DNA of 64,000 bases from Paenibacillus sp. 1_12. Its GTDB lineage: Bacteria; Bacillota; Bacilli; Paenibacillales; NBRC-103111. The DNA lies in assembly GCF_900114475.1 (NCBI RefSeq), contig NZ_FOTE01000005.1, positions 310,001-374,000 on the forward strand, given 5' to 3'. The notes below the pieces were generated by a model that was not told the DNA's origin, made no database searches, and worked only from the letters and a program-made list of their open reading frames with translations. Below are positions 17,206 through 25,380 of this stretch, piece after piece. The position numbers and the translations under genes were made by a program. Position 1 is the stretch's first letter; each line of letters opens with the position of its first letter.

Positions 17206-18159
17206 TTAAGCCATATCCCGTTTTCTCACATATGCCATGAAAAGGGCCGACAATACTGCAATGATAAAGAACAACGTGACTGCCAATGCAGAGCCAAGTC
17301 CAATTGCGACTCCATCTCCGCTTGAGCCTCCAAACGCAACCCGGTAAAAGAATACAGCCAGTAAATCGGTGGAATGATATGGTTCCCCTTGAGACCCCTG
17401 CATCGCATATACGAGTTCAAACGCTTCAAACGCCTGAACAAACGTAAAAATCGTAACAATAACGACCGACTGTGACATCATCGGAAAAATGATCGATTTA
17501 ATTAGTCGGAAGCCTCTGGCTCCATCCAGTCGTGCCGCTTCGATAGCCTCCTGGGAAATCGACTGCAGGCCCGCCAATAAAATCAATATCGAGAACCCGA
17601 TCCCGAACCAGCTGTTCACCAGGATTATGGAGGTAAGAGCAGTAGCTGGATCTCCCAGCCAAGGCTTTGCCCACTCGCCTAATCCCAACTGTTTTAACAT
17701 GACATTAATGGCTCCAAAATTCGGATTAAGCATCAGCTTCCATAGAAATCCGACTACGATAACGGACAGCAATCTCGGCAGAAAATAAGCCATTTTGAAC
17801 AATTCGGCTCCCTTAACCTTTGTAAAAATGATATAGGCAAGCACAAATGCGATCCCATTCTGAACAATCATCTCCATCGCGAAATAGTACCAATTATGCG
17901 CGAATGCATTCCAGAACAGCCCTTTAAAAGGCTCTGTCGTAAATAACTTTGTAAAATTTGCAATTCCTATAAAAGCGCCCTTCTTCAATCCAGTCCAGTC
18001 AAACAAGCTGTAACTGAACGCTGCGAGAATCGGATATACGATGAATAACGTATATACGGCGAGGGCTGGAATTGGGAATAAGTGAATGAACCCTTTACTC
18101 CAGTTGAACATCTTATGCTTGCGCTTTGGTTCATGAGCCTGTGCATGAATCCCATTCAT
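17206..18159 (-). CDS. carbohydrate ABC transporter permease (MalF-like)
   Basis: 317 residues, six predicted helices starting IPALAVYTLFIVYPILAAFSYSLFDWTG, the CUT1 permease opening. The EAA motif is EAARLDGARGFRLIKSIIFPMM. It pairs with the MalG-like permease 55 bases downstream. ATG at 18159 is behind a weak GAGGCGAA. Confidence 0.9.
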   Translation of the reverse strand: MNGIHAQAHEPKRKHKMFNWSKGFIHLFPIPALAVYTLFIVYPILAAFSYSLFDWTGLKKGAFIGIANFTKLFTTEPFKGLFWNAFAHNWYYFAMEMIVQNGIAFVLAYIIFTKVKGAELFKMAYFLPRLLSVIVVGFLWKLMLNPNFGAINVMLKQLGLGEWAKPWLGDPATALTSIILVNSWFGIGFSILILLAGLQSISQEAIEAARLDGARGFRLIKSIIFPMMSQSVVIVTIFTFVQAFEAFELVYAMQGSQGEPYHSTDLLAVFFYRVAFGGSSGDGVAIGLGSALAVTLFFIIAVLSALFMAYVRKRDMA

Positions 18160-18196
18160 TTCGCCTCGCCGCCTTTGTCAATCTGAATTTGTTTAC

Positions 18197-19510
18197 TTAT
18201 TTGGCTGCCGGTTTGAACCAGCTGTCTACGCTCTTTTGCAATTCTTCCGTAACCTTAGCCGGTGTTTCCTTACCCAAATACATACCTTGTAAAAGCGTCT
18301 CGAATACCGATTTGGAAGTCGGATTGCCGCCATTAAAATGGATGACAAACATATATGGTGTTGAAACCGTGTTCGCCAAGGTAGCAATTTTGGTTACAAT
18401 CGGATCATTGGATTGAACACCTGGAATTGTGCTCGGTTTTTTCAATTCGTTCGCTACCAATGTACCGAATTCTTTGGAGGTCATAAATTCGATGAATTTT
18501 ATCGCTTCTTTCTTGCCCTTGGATTCCTTATTCACACCGAATGATCCATCTACCCAAGTGGTAACCGTACCTTTTCCCGCGGCTGCATTCGGAACAGCGA
18601 ACAGATCCATATCCAGATCCGGATTCATTTTTTGCATGACCGCTACTTCCCAGTCGCCCATAACCATCATCCCTGCCTGCTCGGTTACGAACAGATTCCG
18701 CATATCATCCATCGATAGCCCTACATAATTTTCAGGGAAGTATTTAGTGAGGTCCTGCATCATTTGCACTGAATCCGTAAATTCCTTGCTTTTCAGATTC
18801 GTTTGACCTGTGGTCACTTTGTTCACGTAGTCCGTTCCGCCATAAATCGCAGGCCCAAGCGCACCGTGTGTAAGTGAAAGAATCCAGCCTTCCTTGGAGC
18901 CAAAGGCAAATGGAGCCACTTTATTCTGCTTCAGCGTATCTGCCGCTTTGATCATATCAGCCCAAGTCTTAGGCTCTTCAATGTTGAATTTCTTGAACAG
19001 CTTCTTATTATAGAAGATTTGCGTAGAGCTAAACACCGTTGGCACGCCATATACCTTGCCGTCTTTACCAGTTGCCGCTGACAACGCTGCTTTGGAGAAT
19101 ACGTCCATCCCTTTAACAGAATCAAGCGGCTCTAAATACCCGCCATCTGCAAGTGCAATTCCAGGTGCATAAGGACGCAAATGGATAATGTCCGGGGCAC
19201 TTCCCGTTTGAAGAGCTGTGTTCAGCAAAGTATTATATTCGGTGTTTTTGGTTGGCTTGAACTCAATTTCAATATTCGGGTTCTTGGATTGGAACTCTTT
19301 AATGATTTTGTCATAGGCTTCCTTGTCTTCCGTTCTCCAGCTGCCCATCGTCAGCTTAACCTTCTCCACCTTATTGTCTGCCTTTGGTGCCGGTGCTGGT
19401 GTTGGGGTCGGGGTTGCTGCCCCGGGTTGACTTGGTGTGCTGCTACATCCAGTAATCACGAATGTTAAAGCAGCAATCATAATGACGGAAAGTTTCATCG
19501 TACGTTTCAT
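18197..19510 (-). CDS. sugar ABC transporter substrate-binding lipoprotein
   Basis: 437 residues. Signal peptide MKRTMKLSVIMIAALTFVITGC with the lipobox Cys at residue 22, followed by a Pro/Ala/Thr-rich linker (about 23-45) and a periplasmic-binding-protein type extracellular domain (solute-binding family 1: MGSWRTEDKEAYDKIIKEF, APDIIHLRPYAPG, GKVYGVPTVFSSTQIFYNKKLF). It captures the sugar for the two permeases. AGGAGG precedes the ATG at ideal spacing. The binding partner is inferred from the murR-murQ neighbours, not from sequence. Confidence 0.92.
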   Translation of the reverse strand: MKRTMKLSVIMIAALTFVITGCSSTPSQPGAATPTPTPAPAPKADNKVEKVKLTMGSWRTEDKEAYDKIIKEFQSKNPNIEIEFKPTKNTEYNTLLNTALQTGSAPDIIHLRPYAPGIALADGGYLEPLDSVKGMDVFSKAALSAATGKDGKVYGVPTVFSSTQIFYNKKLFKKFNIEEPKTWADMIKAADTLKQNKVAPFAFGSKEGWILSLTHGALGPAIYGGTDYVNKVTTGQTNLKSKEFTDSVQMMQDLTKYFPENYVGLSMDDMRNLFVTEQAGMMVMGDWEVAVMQKMNPDLDMDLFAVPNAAAGKGTVTTWVDGSFGVNKESKGKKEAIKFIEFMTSKEFGTLVANELKKPSTIPGVQSNDPIVTKIATLANTVSTPYMFVIHFNGGNPTSKSVFETLLQGMYLGKETPAKVTEELQKSVDSWFKPAAK

Positions 19511-19614
19511 ATTGTAGACTCCTCCTTGGTATGTGCGAAGCTATCTCATTGTTTGAGCTTTCGCTTTGATGGTCAACTTATATTCAATCCTCTATGAAGG
19601 AGGAATAAATATCT

Positions 19615-20268
19615 TCATGTAAACGCGGGCGCAGCTCCCGAATCGGGTTGCTTCTGCCGTAATGAACCGACTTCCCAGCCAAGTCCATTTCCATCGGCCT
19701 CTGTCGCTGCGATCCGTGCTCTTTCTGAGGCATCAGGTTTAAATGTCGTATCCTTCATATCAAGCGGCTTGAAAATCTCATGCTTTACAAAGTCCGATAA
19801 TCGCTGTTGAGTCAGCTCTTCGACCACGCATCCAAGAAGGATAAATCCAAGATCACTGTATAAGACCTTAGTTCCCGCTGCATAAACCAGCTCTTGCTGT
19901 AAAATATCCTTAAGGACATCCCTCTGCTCATATCGGTCTACAAGCGGCAGATCCGCTGGAAGACCTGAGGTATGCTGCAGTAGCTGCCTTATCGTTACCA
20001 ATTCATAGCAAAAACCAGGAATGTACCTTGTTATCGGATCATTCAAGGAAAGCTGCTTACGCTGCTCGAGAAGCAGGATAGCCGGTAAGGTTGCGGTCAC
20101 TTTCGTCAGGGTGGCTGCGTCAAACATCGTCGAATACTTCATTTCACGAATGATTGTGCCATCCGAGTAGGATCCCCACTCCTTGTGCCAGCGCAGCTTA
20201 CTGCCCAAACTAATATCCAATACTGCATCCGGGATGTGTCCAAGATCTACCCAGCTTTGTACTCGTTT
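19615..20268 (-). pseudogene. AmiE-like serine hydrolase (beta-lactamase family), degraded
   Basis: Remnant of a beta-lactamase/AmiE-type hydrolase. Homology can be read upstream of the first start codon (RVQSWVDLGHIPDAVLDI) but an in-frame TGA at 20271-20269 and the lack of any start show that the N-terminus is lost. The catalytic SxxK motif, normally ASLTK, reads ATLTK, so the nucleophile Ser has become Thr. The YSDLGF motif is kept. The frame stops after GLGWEVGSLRQKQPDSG, where the family would continue about 130 residues to its HTG motif. In Bacillus subtilis the amiE gene lies in the murQRP-amiE-nagZ cluster, which supports this identity. Confidence 0.82.
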
Positions 20269-20274
20269 TCAATG

Positions 20275-21135
20275 TTAAGCATTTCGCTTCGATCCTCTAA
20301 CTGCTTTTCTTGTATTCTCCAAAGCTTGAAGTGTTGCTTCGTAAGAACGGCTTGCGATCCCTACGTACAAAATATCGATAACGTTCAGCTGGACAATTCT
20401 GGATGCCATTGCTCCGCTGCGGATACTTTGCTCCATCGAGCTTGTGAACAAGCATATATCTGCTAATTCGGAGACGGGATTATGACCAAATTTGGTCATT
20501 GCTATGATGGTTGCACCGCTTTCTTTGGCAATGTCCAAGGATTGAATGATCGACTCCGTCTGACCCGAATACGAAATTCCAAAGGCGACATCATGCTCAT
20601 TCATATTTGCTGCCAAGGTTACCTGAGAGTCAAAATCGGATGCCATTTCACACCAGCGATTAATACGGGAAAGCTTTTGCTTAAAATCCTGTGCAATAAC
20701 GGCTGAGGCTCCGACTCCAAAAATATATACCCGCTTCGCACGATCCAAGCTTTCAACTGCTTTCTCCACGTCCTCTACCGACAGCACAGCCAAAGTATCC
20801 TGTATCGATAAAATATTGTTATGTGACATTGACTGAATCAAGGACGAAATCGAACCGTCAATCTGGATCTCCTGATACGAGGTTCCCATACTGTTTGAAG
20901 ACTTAGCCAGATCAGCTGCAATTCTCAGCTTCAGCTCCTGAAATCCTTTCATATGGAGGGAACGCGCCAAGCGCACGATCGTCGCTTCGCTGACTTCAGC
21001 CAGTTCGGCCAGCTTTTGCACCGAAGCACTCATCACCATCTCGGGGTGTTCCAGAATGTATAGGGCAACCTTACGTTCAGTAGGTTTGAGTGTATCCAAC
21101 GACTCGCGGATGCTTATTAGACCCTGATTAAACAT
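20275..21135 (-). CDS. murR: MurR-like RpiR family transcriptional regulator
   Basis: About 286 residues. The N-terminal HTH_6 domain (residues 1-75: LKPTERKVALYIL, VQKLAELAEVSEATIVRLARSL) binds DNA; the C-terminal SIS domain (about 115-250: AKRVYIFGVGASAVIAQDF, AFGISYSGQTESIIQSLDIAKESGA) binds a phosphosugar, in MurR MurNAc-6-P. It probably represses the adjacent recycling operon when no MurNAc-6-P is present. ATG at 21135 fits the AAAGGAT site better than GTG at 21144. The symbol rests on gene context with murQ. Confidence 0.85.
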   Translation of the reverse strand: MFNQGLISIRESLDTLKPTERKVALYILEHPEMVMSASVQKLAELAEVSEATIVRLARSLHMKGFQELKLRIAADLAKSSNSMGTSYQEIQIDGSISSLIQSMSHNNILSIQDTLAVLSVEDVEKAVESLDRAKRVYIFGVGASAVIAQDFKQKLSRINRWCEMASDFDSQVTLAANMNEHDVAFGISYSGQTESIIQSLDIAKESGATIIAMTKFGHNPVSELADICLFTSSMEQSIRSGAMASRIVQLNVIDILYVGIASRSYEATLQALENTRKAVRGSKRNA

Positions 21136-21216
21136 GACTATCACTATCCTTTGCCCTTAATTCGTTGAATCGAAAGATTGATGTAAACTTAGCTTACAAT
21201 TTTACACTAAAATAAT

Positions 21217-21246
21217 ATTTCATTTTGTAAAAACTTTTTATGAAAT
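21217..21246. promoter_or_regulatory. possible operator upstream of murR
   Basis: ATTTCAT (21217-21223) and ATGAAAT (21240-21246) form a perfect inverted repeat with 16 bases between, in the AT-rich region between murR and the divergent hypothetical gene. It is a candidate MurR site; AT-richness makes chance occurrence possible. Confidence 0.35.
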
Positions 21247-21386
21247 TTTATTACTGATATCGTTTATATATGCTATCTGGTTGAAAAAAAACTGTTGATT
21301 TTCGAAAATCGATACCCTTTTTCATTTCAAAGCAATAATGGTAAAATACTATCAGGATCTATGGAACTTATAGGAGGAAAAAAAAC

Positions 21387-22127
21387 ATGCCACAATGGAC
21401 ACATCCCGAGCAATATACGGCTTTTGATAATGAAGATCAGGCATTGGCATTTTGCAAGGATTGGGGGCTGCTCCCGCAAAAGGCAGCGAAATCAAAAACC
21501 TTCAGATATAAAGGTCAAAACCTCGATCTTCCTTGTGAAATCGTAGGATACGCAGACCTTGTATTCGCTGTTATCCAGGTTGACGGTCAACTTCATAATA
21601 TCCATCCTTCTTATCTTCGCGAGATGCAGAACGCCCATTTTGGCAAAATCAAGCTGGAAGAAGATTCAGAAGCCAATGAAACAGATTCGACAGCCAATGC
21701 CGTTCTGACTGAGCCTGCAAGTCCAATCGCGCCAGACGCAGCGGCAGAAACCATTGCACCGCCTAAAGCAAAAAAAGCAGCAGAAAAGAAAACGGCCGAT
21801 AAGCCGCCAGCAGCCCCTATTGCTCTGCCTGATGGAAAAGTAAGCGTTGAAGCGACTGTAGCTGAATTTGCCTCTGTGCCTAATCCTTTTAGCGACACCG
21901 ATGATGAAGTCGTCATCTTTGAACAAATAAGCTTTCAGCATGATGGACAAGCTACCGCTTTGGATACGGCTTGGTCCAGCCACAGCATGGCTCTGAAAAA
22001 GCTGGAATTGCAAATAGGCGATCAACTCAGCTTTGAAGCCAAGTTGGTAGCCAAGAAGTTAAATAAACATCCGGTTAAATACAAAATCAATAACGCTGCG
22101 AAAATCACCAAAAAAGATCCAGAATAG
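21387..22127 (+). CDS. conserved hypothetical protein with Ala/Pro/Lys-rich linker
   Basis: 246 residues in two ordered parts joined by a low-complexity linker. Residues 1-80 form a compact domain (WTHPEQYTAFDNEDQALAF, YKGQNLDLPCEIVGYADLV). Residues about 85-145 are rich in Ala, Pro, Lys and Glu (PPKAKKAAEKKTADKPPAAP). Residues about 150-246 form a beta-rich domain (EVVIFEQISFQHDG, LQIGDQLSFEAKLVAKKL). I recognise no family. There is no signal peptide or membrane segment. It is preceded by AGGAGG and is divergent from murR. The linker and basic C-terminus could suit a nucleic-acid or polymer-binding protein, but this is a guess. Confidence 0.75.
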   Translation: MPQWTHPEQYTAFDNEDQALAFCKDWGLLPQKAAKSKTFRYKGQNLDLPCEIVGYADLVFAVIQVDGQLHNIHPSYLREMQNAHFGKIKLEEDSEANETDSTANAVLTEPASPIAPDAAAETIAPPKAKKAAEKKTADKPPAAPIALPDGKVSVEATVAEFASVPNPFSDTDDEVVIFEQISFQHDGQATALDTAWSSHSMALKKLELQIGDQLSFEAKLVAKKLNKHPVKYKINNAAKITKKDPE

Positions 22128-22231
22128 ATCATCAAAATGCCTATTGTAGAATATCCAGACTGTAATTTCTTCACAAGAACGCTTGTCCACTTGTAAATAA
22201 TTTCCATAAAAAACCTTGCTATGGTTATCAG

Positions 22232-22283
22232 AAATCGGCACCTATTCTTGTCATTTAACTGTGACAAAAGTAGGTGCCGATTT
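22232..22283. terminator. long hairpin between convergent genes
   Basis: AAATCGGCACCTA (22232-22244) pairs with TAGGTGCCGATTT (22271-22283); inside, TTGTCA and TGACAA pair again. It lies between the plus-strand hypothetical gene and nagZ and probably ends both transcripts, although T-runs are short. Confidence 0.7.
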
Positions 22284-22344
22284 AACAAATAGACCATGAT
22301 TATATGCATAACATGTATCAAGCCATTAACTTGCCTTAACGGCA

Positions 22345-23658
22345 TTACTTCAGATATTTACCTAATAGCGCAGATATACTCGCATTGAGTCCCTTAATAT
22401 CAGGCTCAGTCGATTTCAAGCTGCTCATATGATATTTCTCTTTCAATTTCAATATCCGATACACACTTGCATTTAATACAGACTCGGGGATTACCCCATT
22501 GGAAGAGGCGTTCAACAAAGCTTGTATAACCTTAACCTGCTGATCGAACGAATGTCCGACAAGTACGACATCCCCACCTGCCAGCACAGCAGATACCGCA
22601 GCCTGTCCAATATCATAATTTTGCGTAATAGCCCCCATCGTCAAATCATCTGTAAAAACAACCCCATTAAACCCCATCTCCTTACGCAGCAAATCAGAAA
22701 TGATGGCTTTAGAGAAGGAAGCAGGATGATCTGCGTCCAGCTTTGGCATGAGCAGATGAGCCACCATGACCGCATCTGCTCCATTGTTAATAGCATTTGC
22801 GAAGGGAATTAGCTCTAGTTGGCGCAGATGGGTCAAATCATGATTAACCACCGGAAGTCCCAGATGTGAATCAACCGTTGTGTCTCCATGACCGGGAAAA
22901 TGTTTAACCACAGCTACCACTTGATCTGACTGAATTCCTTGCATAGTGGCAATTCCGAGTCGACTGACCAGATCGGCTTGGTTACCGAAAGAACGATCAC
23001 CTATTACCGTGTTGTTTGGATTACTGAACACATCAAGCACCGGTGCAAAATCCGTATTAAATCCATAGCCCTTCAACTCATTCCCTATCGTTTTTCCTAT
23101 TTCCCTCGAAAATTCACTATTATTCTTTTTGCCGATCACAGCATTAGCAGGCAGCTTCTTCAATTCATCTGGCAGCCGGGTTACCCTGCCTCCCTCTTCG
23201 TCTACACTAAGCATTAATGGAATGCCTTTCACCGATTCATTCGTTGCTTTTAGTGAATTCAACAAGGTTAACGTCTGTGTTGAATCTTGTAAATTCACCT
23301 TAAAAAATATAAACCCGCCTACGTGGTAATCTGTTATAAGCTGCTTCGTCTGTTCACTATTGGCAAGTCCATCCATCCCGACTACAACCAACTGCCCGAC
23401 CTTTTCATGAACTGACATGTCCTTCATTTGTACAAGAACTTTGTCTTCTTGTTTGGTTGGTTGGCTAGCAGAAGGTGCTGGAGGAGGGACAGCTACAGAA
23501 GGCGTATCCGTTTGAGTTGGCTTTGGAGATGAGTCGGGTGCAGGGGGAACGACAGTGGAGGGACTCGCGTCTACCGGGCTTTTATTGCTCATGCAGCCGC
23601 ACAGTACGAGGAAACAGAGAATAATAAACACATTGCACAATATTTTTCTTTCCGTCAC
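22345..23658 (-). CDS. nagZ: beta-N-acetylglucosaminidase NagZ (GH3), lipoprotein
   Basis: 437 residues starting at GTG behind GAGGTG. Lipoprotein signal MTERKILCNVFIILCFLVLCGC (Cys around 22), then a Pro/Ser/Thr-rich linker to about residue 75, then one GH3 catalytic domain. The active-site dyad segment KHFPGHGDTTVDSHLGLP (around 245-262) and nucleophile region FTDDLTMGAI are intact. NagZ removes GlcNAc from muropeptides outside the cell in Bacillus. Unlike B. subtilis NagZ (about 640 residues) it lacks the second C-terminal domain. It fits the recycling locus 20 kb region although murR-murQ are separated by a hypothetical gene. Confidence 0.9.
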   Translation of the reverse strand: MTERKILCNVFIILCFLVLCGCMSNKSPVDASPSTVVPPAPDSSPKPTQTDTPSVAVPPPAPSASQPTKQEDKVLVQMKDMSVHEKVGQLVVVGMDGLANSEQTKQLITDYHVGGFIFFKVNLQDSTQTLTLLNSLKATNESVKGIPLMLSVDEEGGRVTRLPDELKKLPANAVIGKKNNSEFSREIGKTIGNELKGYGFNTDFAPVLDVFSNPNNTVIGDRSFGNQADLVSRLGIATMQGIQSDQVVAVVKHFPGHGDTTVDSHLGLPVVNHDLTHLRQLELIPFANAINNGADAVMVAHLLMPKLDADHPASFSKAIISDLLRKEMGFNGVVFTDDLTMGAITQNYDIGQAAVSAVLAGGDVVLVGHSFDQQVKVIQALLNASSNGVIPESVLNASVYRILKLKEKYHMSSLKSTEPDIKGLNASISALLGKYLK

Positions 23659-23836
23659 AGTTAGTCACCTCATGATGTCAATTAAAAGCAAATATTACGT
23701 AAGTAAGTTCGCGAATGTACAAGGTAGGGTTCCACTTCTTACGTTCGTTTTATTACTATTCTTTCTCAAAACTTGAAATATTAAAAATAATCCGGATAAC
23801 GAATTTTATATGAGCTCTTTGCGCGCTTTCAGATAC

Positions 23837-24306
23837 TTATACAATATATATCCCCCTCCAATCCAACACGTGCCCATATAGACTCACTGACATCAATCCA
23901 GAGGCTATCATAGGTGCCACCGTAGAGCTCAGTATGGCAAGACCTATCTCCAGCATACCATTTCCTATGTAAATCAAGAAATAAGAGGAGGAACAGATAG
24001 GATAGCTTCGGGAGAAAATAATGAGGATTCCCGACACCAGCATCGATCCGAAAGCTACTAAAGTCACGGCTTTGATTCCCAGCTTGCGGGTCAGATAAGC
24101 AGTAAAGGAGCAGGCGATCAAATAACCCAGTGCATTAAGAGACAATAGTGAACCGAGCCGCATTTCATCCATGTTAAAGTCGTATTGGATTCTCGGAATT
24201 GCCGGACCTTTAATATTTTCTGATATTCCAAAAATAATGAAACCAAAAAAATCGTTGCCAGCTGCATGACATACGTATTATTAAGCCCGCTTATACGTTT
24301 GAACAA
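23837..24306 (-). pseudogene. MFS transporter remnant with frameshift and deletions
   Basis: From a TTG at 24306 (AGGTGAAAT upstream) the frame reads MFKRISGLNNTYVMQLATIF. At a run of seven T (plus-strand A-run near 24244-24250) it leaves the coding frame; the neighbouring frame continues GFIIFGISENIKGPAIPRIQ and then MDEMRLGSLLSLNALGYLIACSFTAYL, a clear MFS N-terminus. An inner block between GLAILSS and TVAPMIASGLM appears deleted, and the gene stops after about 160 residues (full MFS proteins have about 400). One T missing from the run would explain the shift. Confidence 0.8.
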
Positions 24307-24369
24307 AGAGAGATTTCACCTGCCGGTTCCTTATCGAATAAAAGCTAAGTTCCTTAGTTAAAGCCAATA

Positions 24370-24401
24370 GCCCAATTAGGTTATGGGTCACCTAATTGGG
24401 C
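24370..24401 (-). terminator. terminator downstream of speD
   Basis: GCCCAATTAGG (24370-24380) and CCTAATTGGGC (24391-24401), an 11-bp perfect stem with a 10-nt loop, lie just after the speD stop on the minus strand. The U-tract is poor. Confidence 0.65.
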
Positions 24402-24438
24402 CGGTCAAAAACTGAATAAGTAGTTGCGATACTGATGA

Positions 24439-25263
24439 CTAATTGATTCGCATTAATCCGCGATTTGTATTTTTACCGTAAAAGATTTCGTCCATTTCAA
24501 TTTTCAGCCGCTCTGTAATTTTCTTCTCTTCACCTGGAGCCAGCTTTTCTTTGGTATAGCCAAATAAGTAGTTGTTGATATCAAACTGCTTAAGCTTGCA
24601 TTTGGTGTGAAAAATGTTTTCCTGATATACGTTCACATCTATCATATCGTACATATCGATAATTTCTTCCGGAATGTAATTTTGAATAGAGCTGATATCA
24701 TGATCAATAAACAGTTTATTGCCGCGGATATCTCTTGTGAAGCCCCGAACCCGATAATCAATCGTCATAATGTCGGTATCGAAAGAATGAATCAAATAAT
24801 TCAGCGCCTTCAATGGTGAGATTTCACCACAGGTTGACACATCAATATCTGCACGGAAAGTACTGATCCCTTCATCAGGATGATATTCGGGATAAGTATG
24901 AACGGTAATATGGCTTTTGTTCAAATGCATAACGACAGCCTCTGGGAGAGGTCCTGGAGATTCATCAAATGATTCCTTCTTCGCTTCAACTGGCTCCTCC
25001 GAGATAAGGATGGTTACGCTGGCTCCTTGCGGATCATAGTCTTGACGGGCAATGTTCAGTACATGCGCACCGATAATATTGGTCACGGTTTGCAGAATTC
25101 CAGTCAATCTCTCTGCATTGTACTGTTCATCAATATAGGCTATATAAGCTTCACGCTCTTCTTTGGTTTTCGTATAACAAACGTCATACATGTTAAAGCT
25201 TAAAGATTTCGTTAAATTATTAAAACCATGTAAGGTTATTCGCTGCTCTGGCGTTAATGTCAT
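24439..25263 (-). CDS. speD: S-adenosylmethionine decarboxylase proenzyme (SpeD, E. coli type)
   Basis: About 274 residues of the large bacterial AdoMetDC class (E. coli SpeD is 264). It self-cleaves before Ser in [13 protein letters not shown] (near residue 117) to form the pyruvoyl cofactor. Other conserved blocks are [63 protein letters not shown] and [13 protein letters not shown]. The product, decarboxylated SAM, is the aminopropyl donor for spermidine. The common short SpeH form of Bacillus is different. The start at 25263 follows a GAGG; the longer reading from 25323 is less likely. No speE is adjacent. Confidence 0.92.
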   Translation of the reverse strand: MTLTPEQRITLHGFNNLTKSLSFNMYDVCYTKTKEEREAYIAYIDEQYNAERLTGILQTVTNIIGAHVLNIARQDYDPQGASVTILISEEPVEAKKESFDESPGPLPEAVVMHLNKSHITVHTYPEYHPDEGISTFRADIDVSTCGEISPLKALNYLIHSFDTDIMTIDYRVRGFTRDIRGNKLFIDHDISSIQNYIPEEIIDMYDMIDVNVYQENIFHTKCKLKQFDINNYLFGYTKEKLAPGEEKKITERLKIEMDEIFYGKNTNRGLMRIN

Positions 25264-25380
25264 GATGAACACATCCTCAATTCTTATAGTCTGTATTAGA
25301 TTGAATCTATTTATATTACCCATAAAACCGGTGTGCGTATAGAGGTTTTACGAATTCTTCACGAATTTGATGCTTCCGCA

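Noticed and set aside
24371-24401. The 11-bp inverted repeat as a transposon end
   Set aside because: The two arms are only 10 bases apart, no target duplication or transposase is near; it is a terminator-like hairpin.
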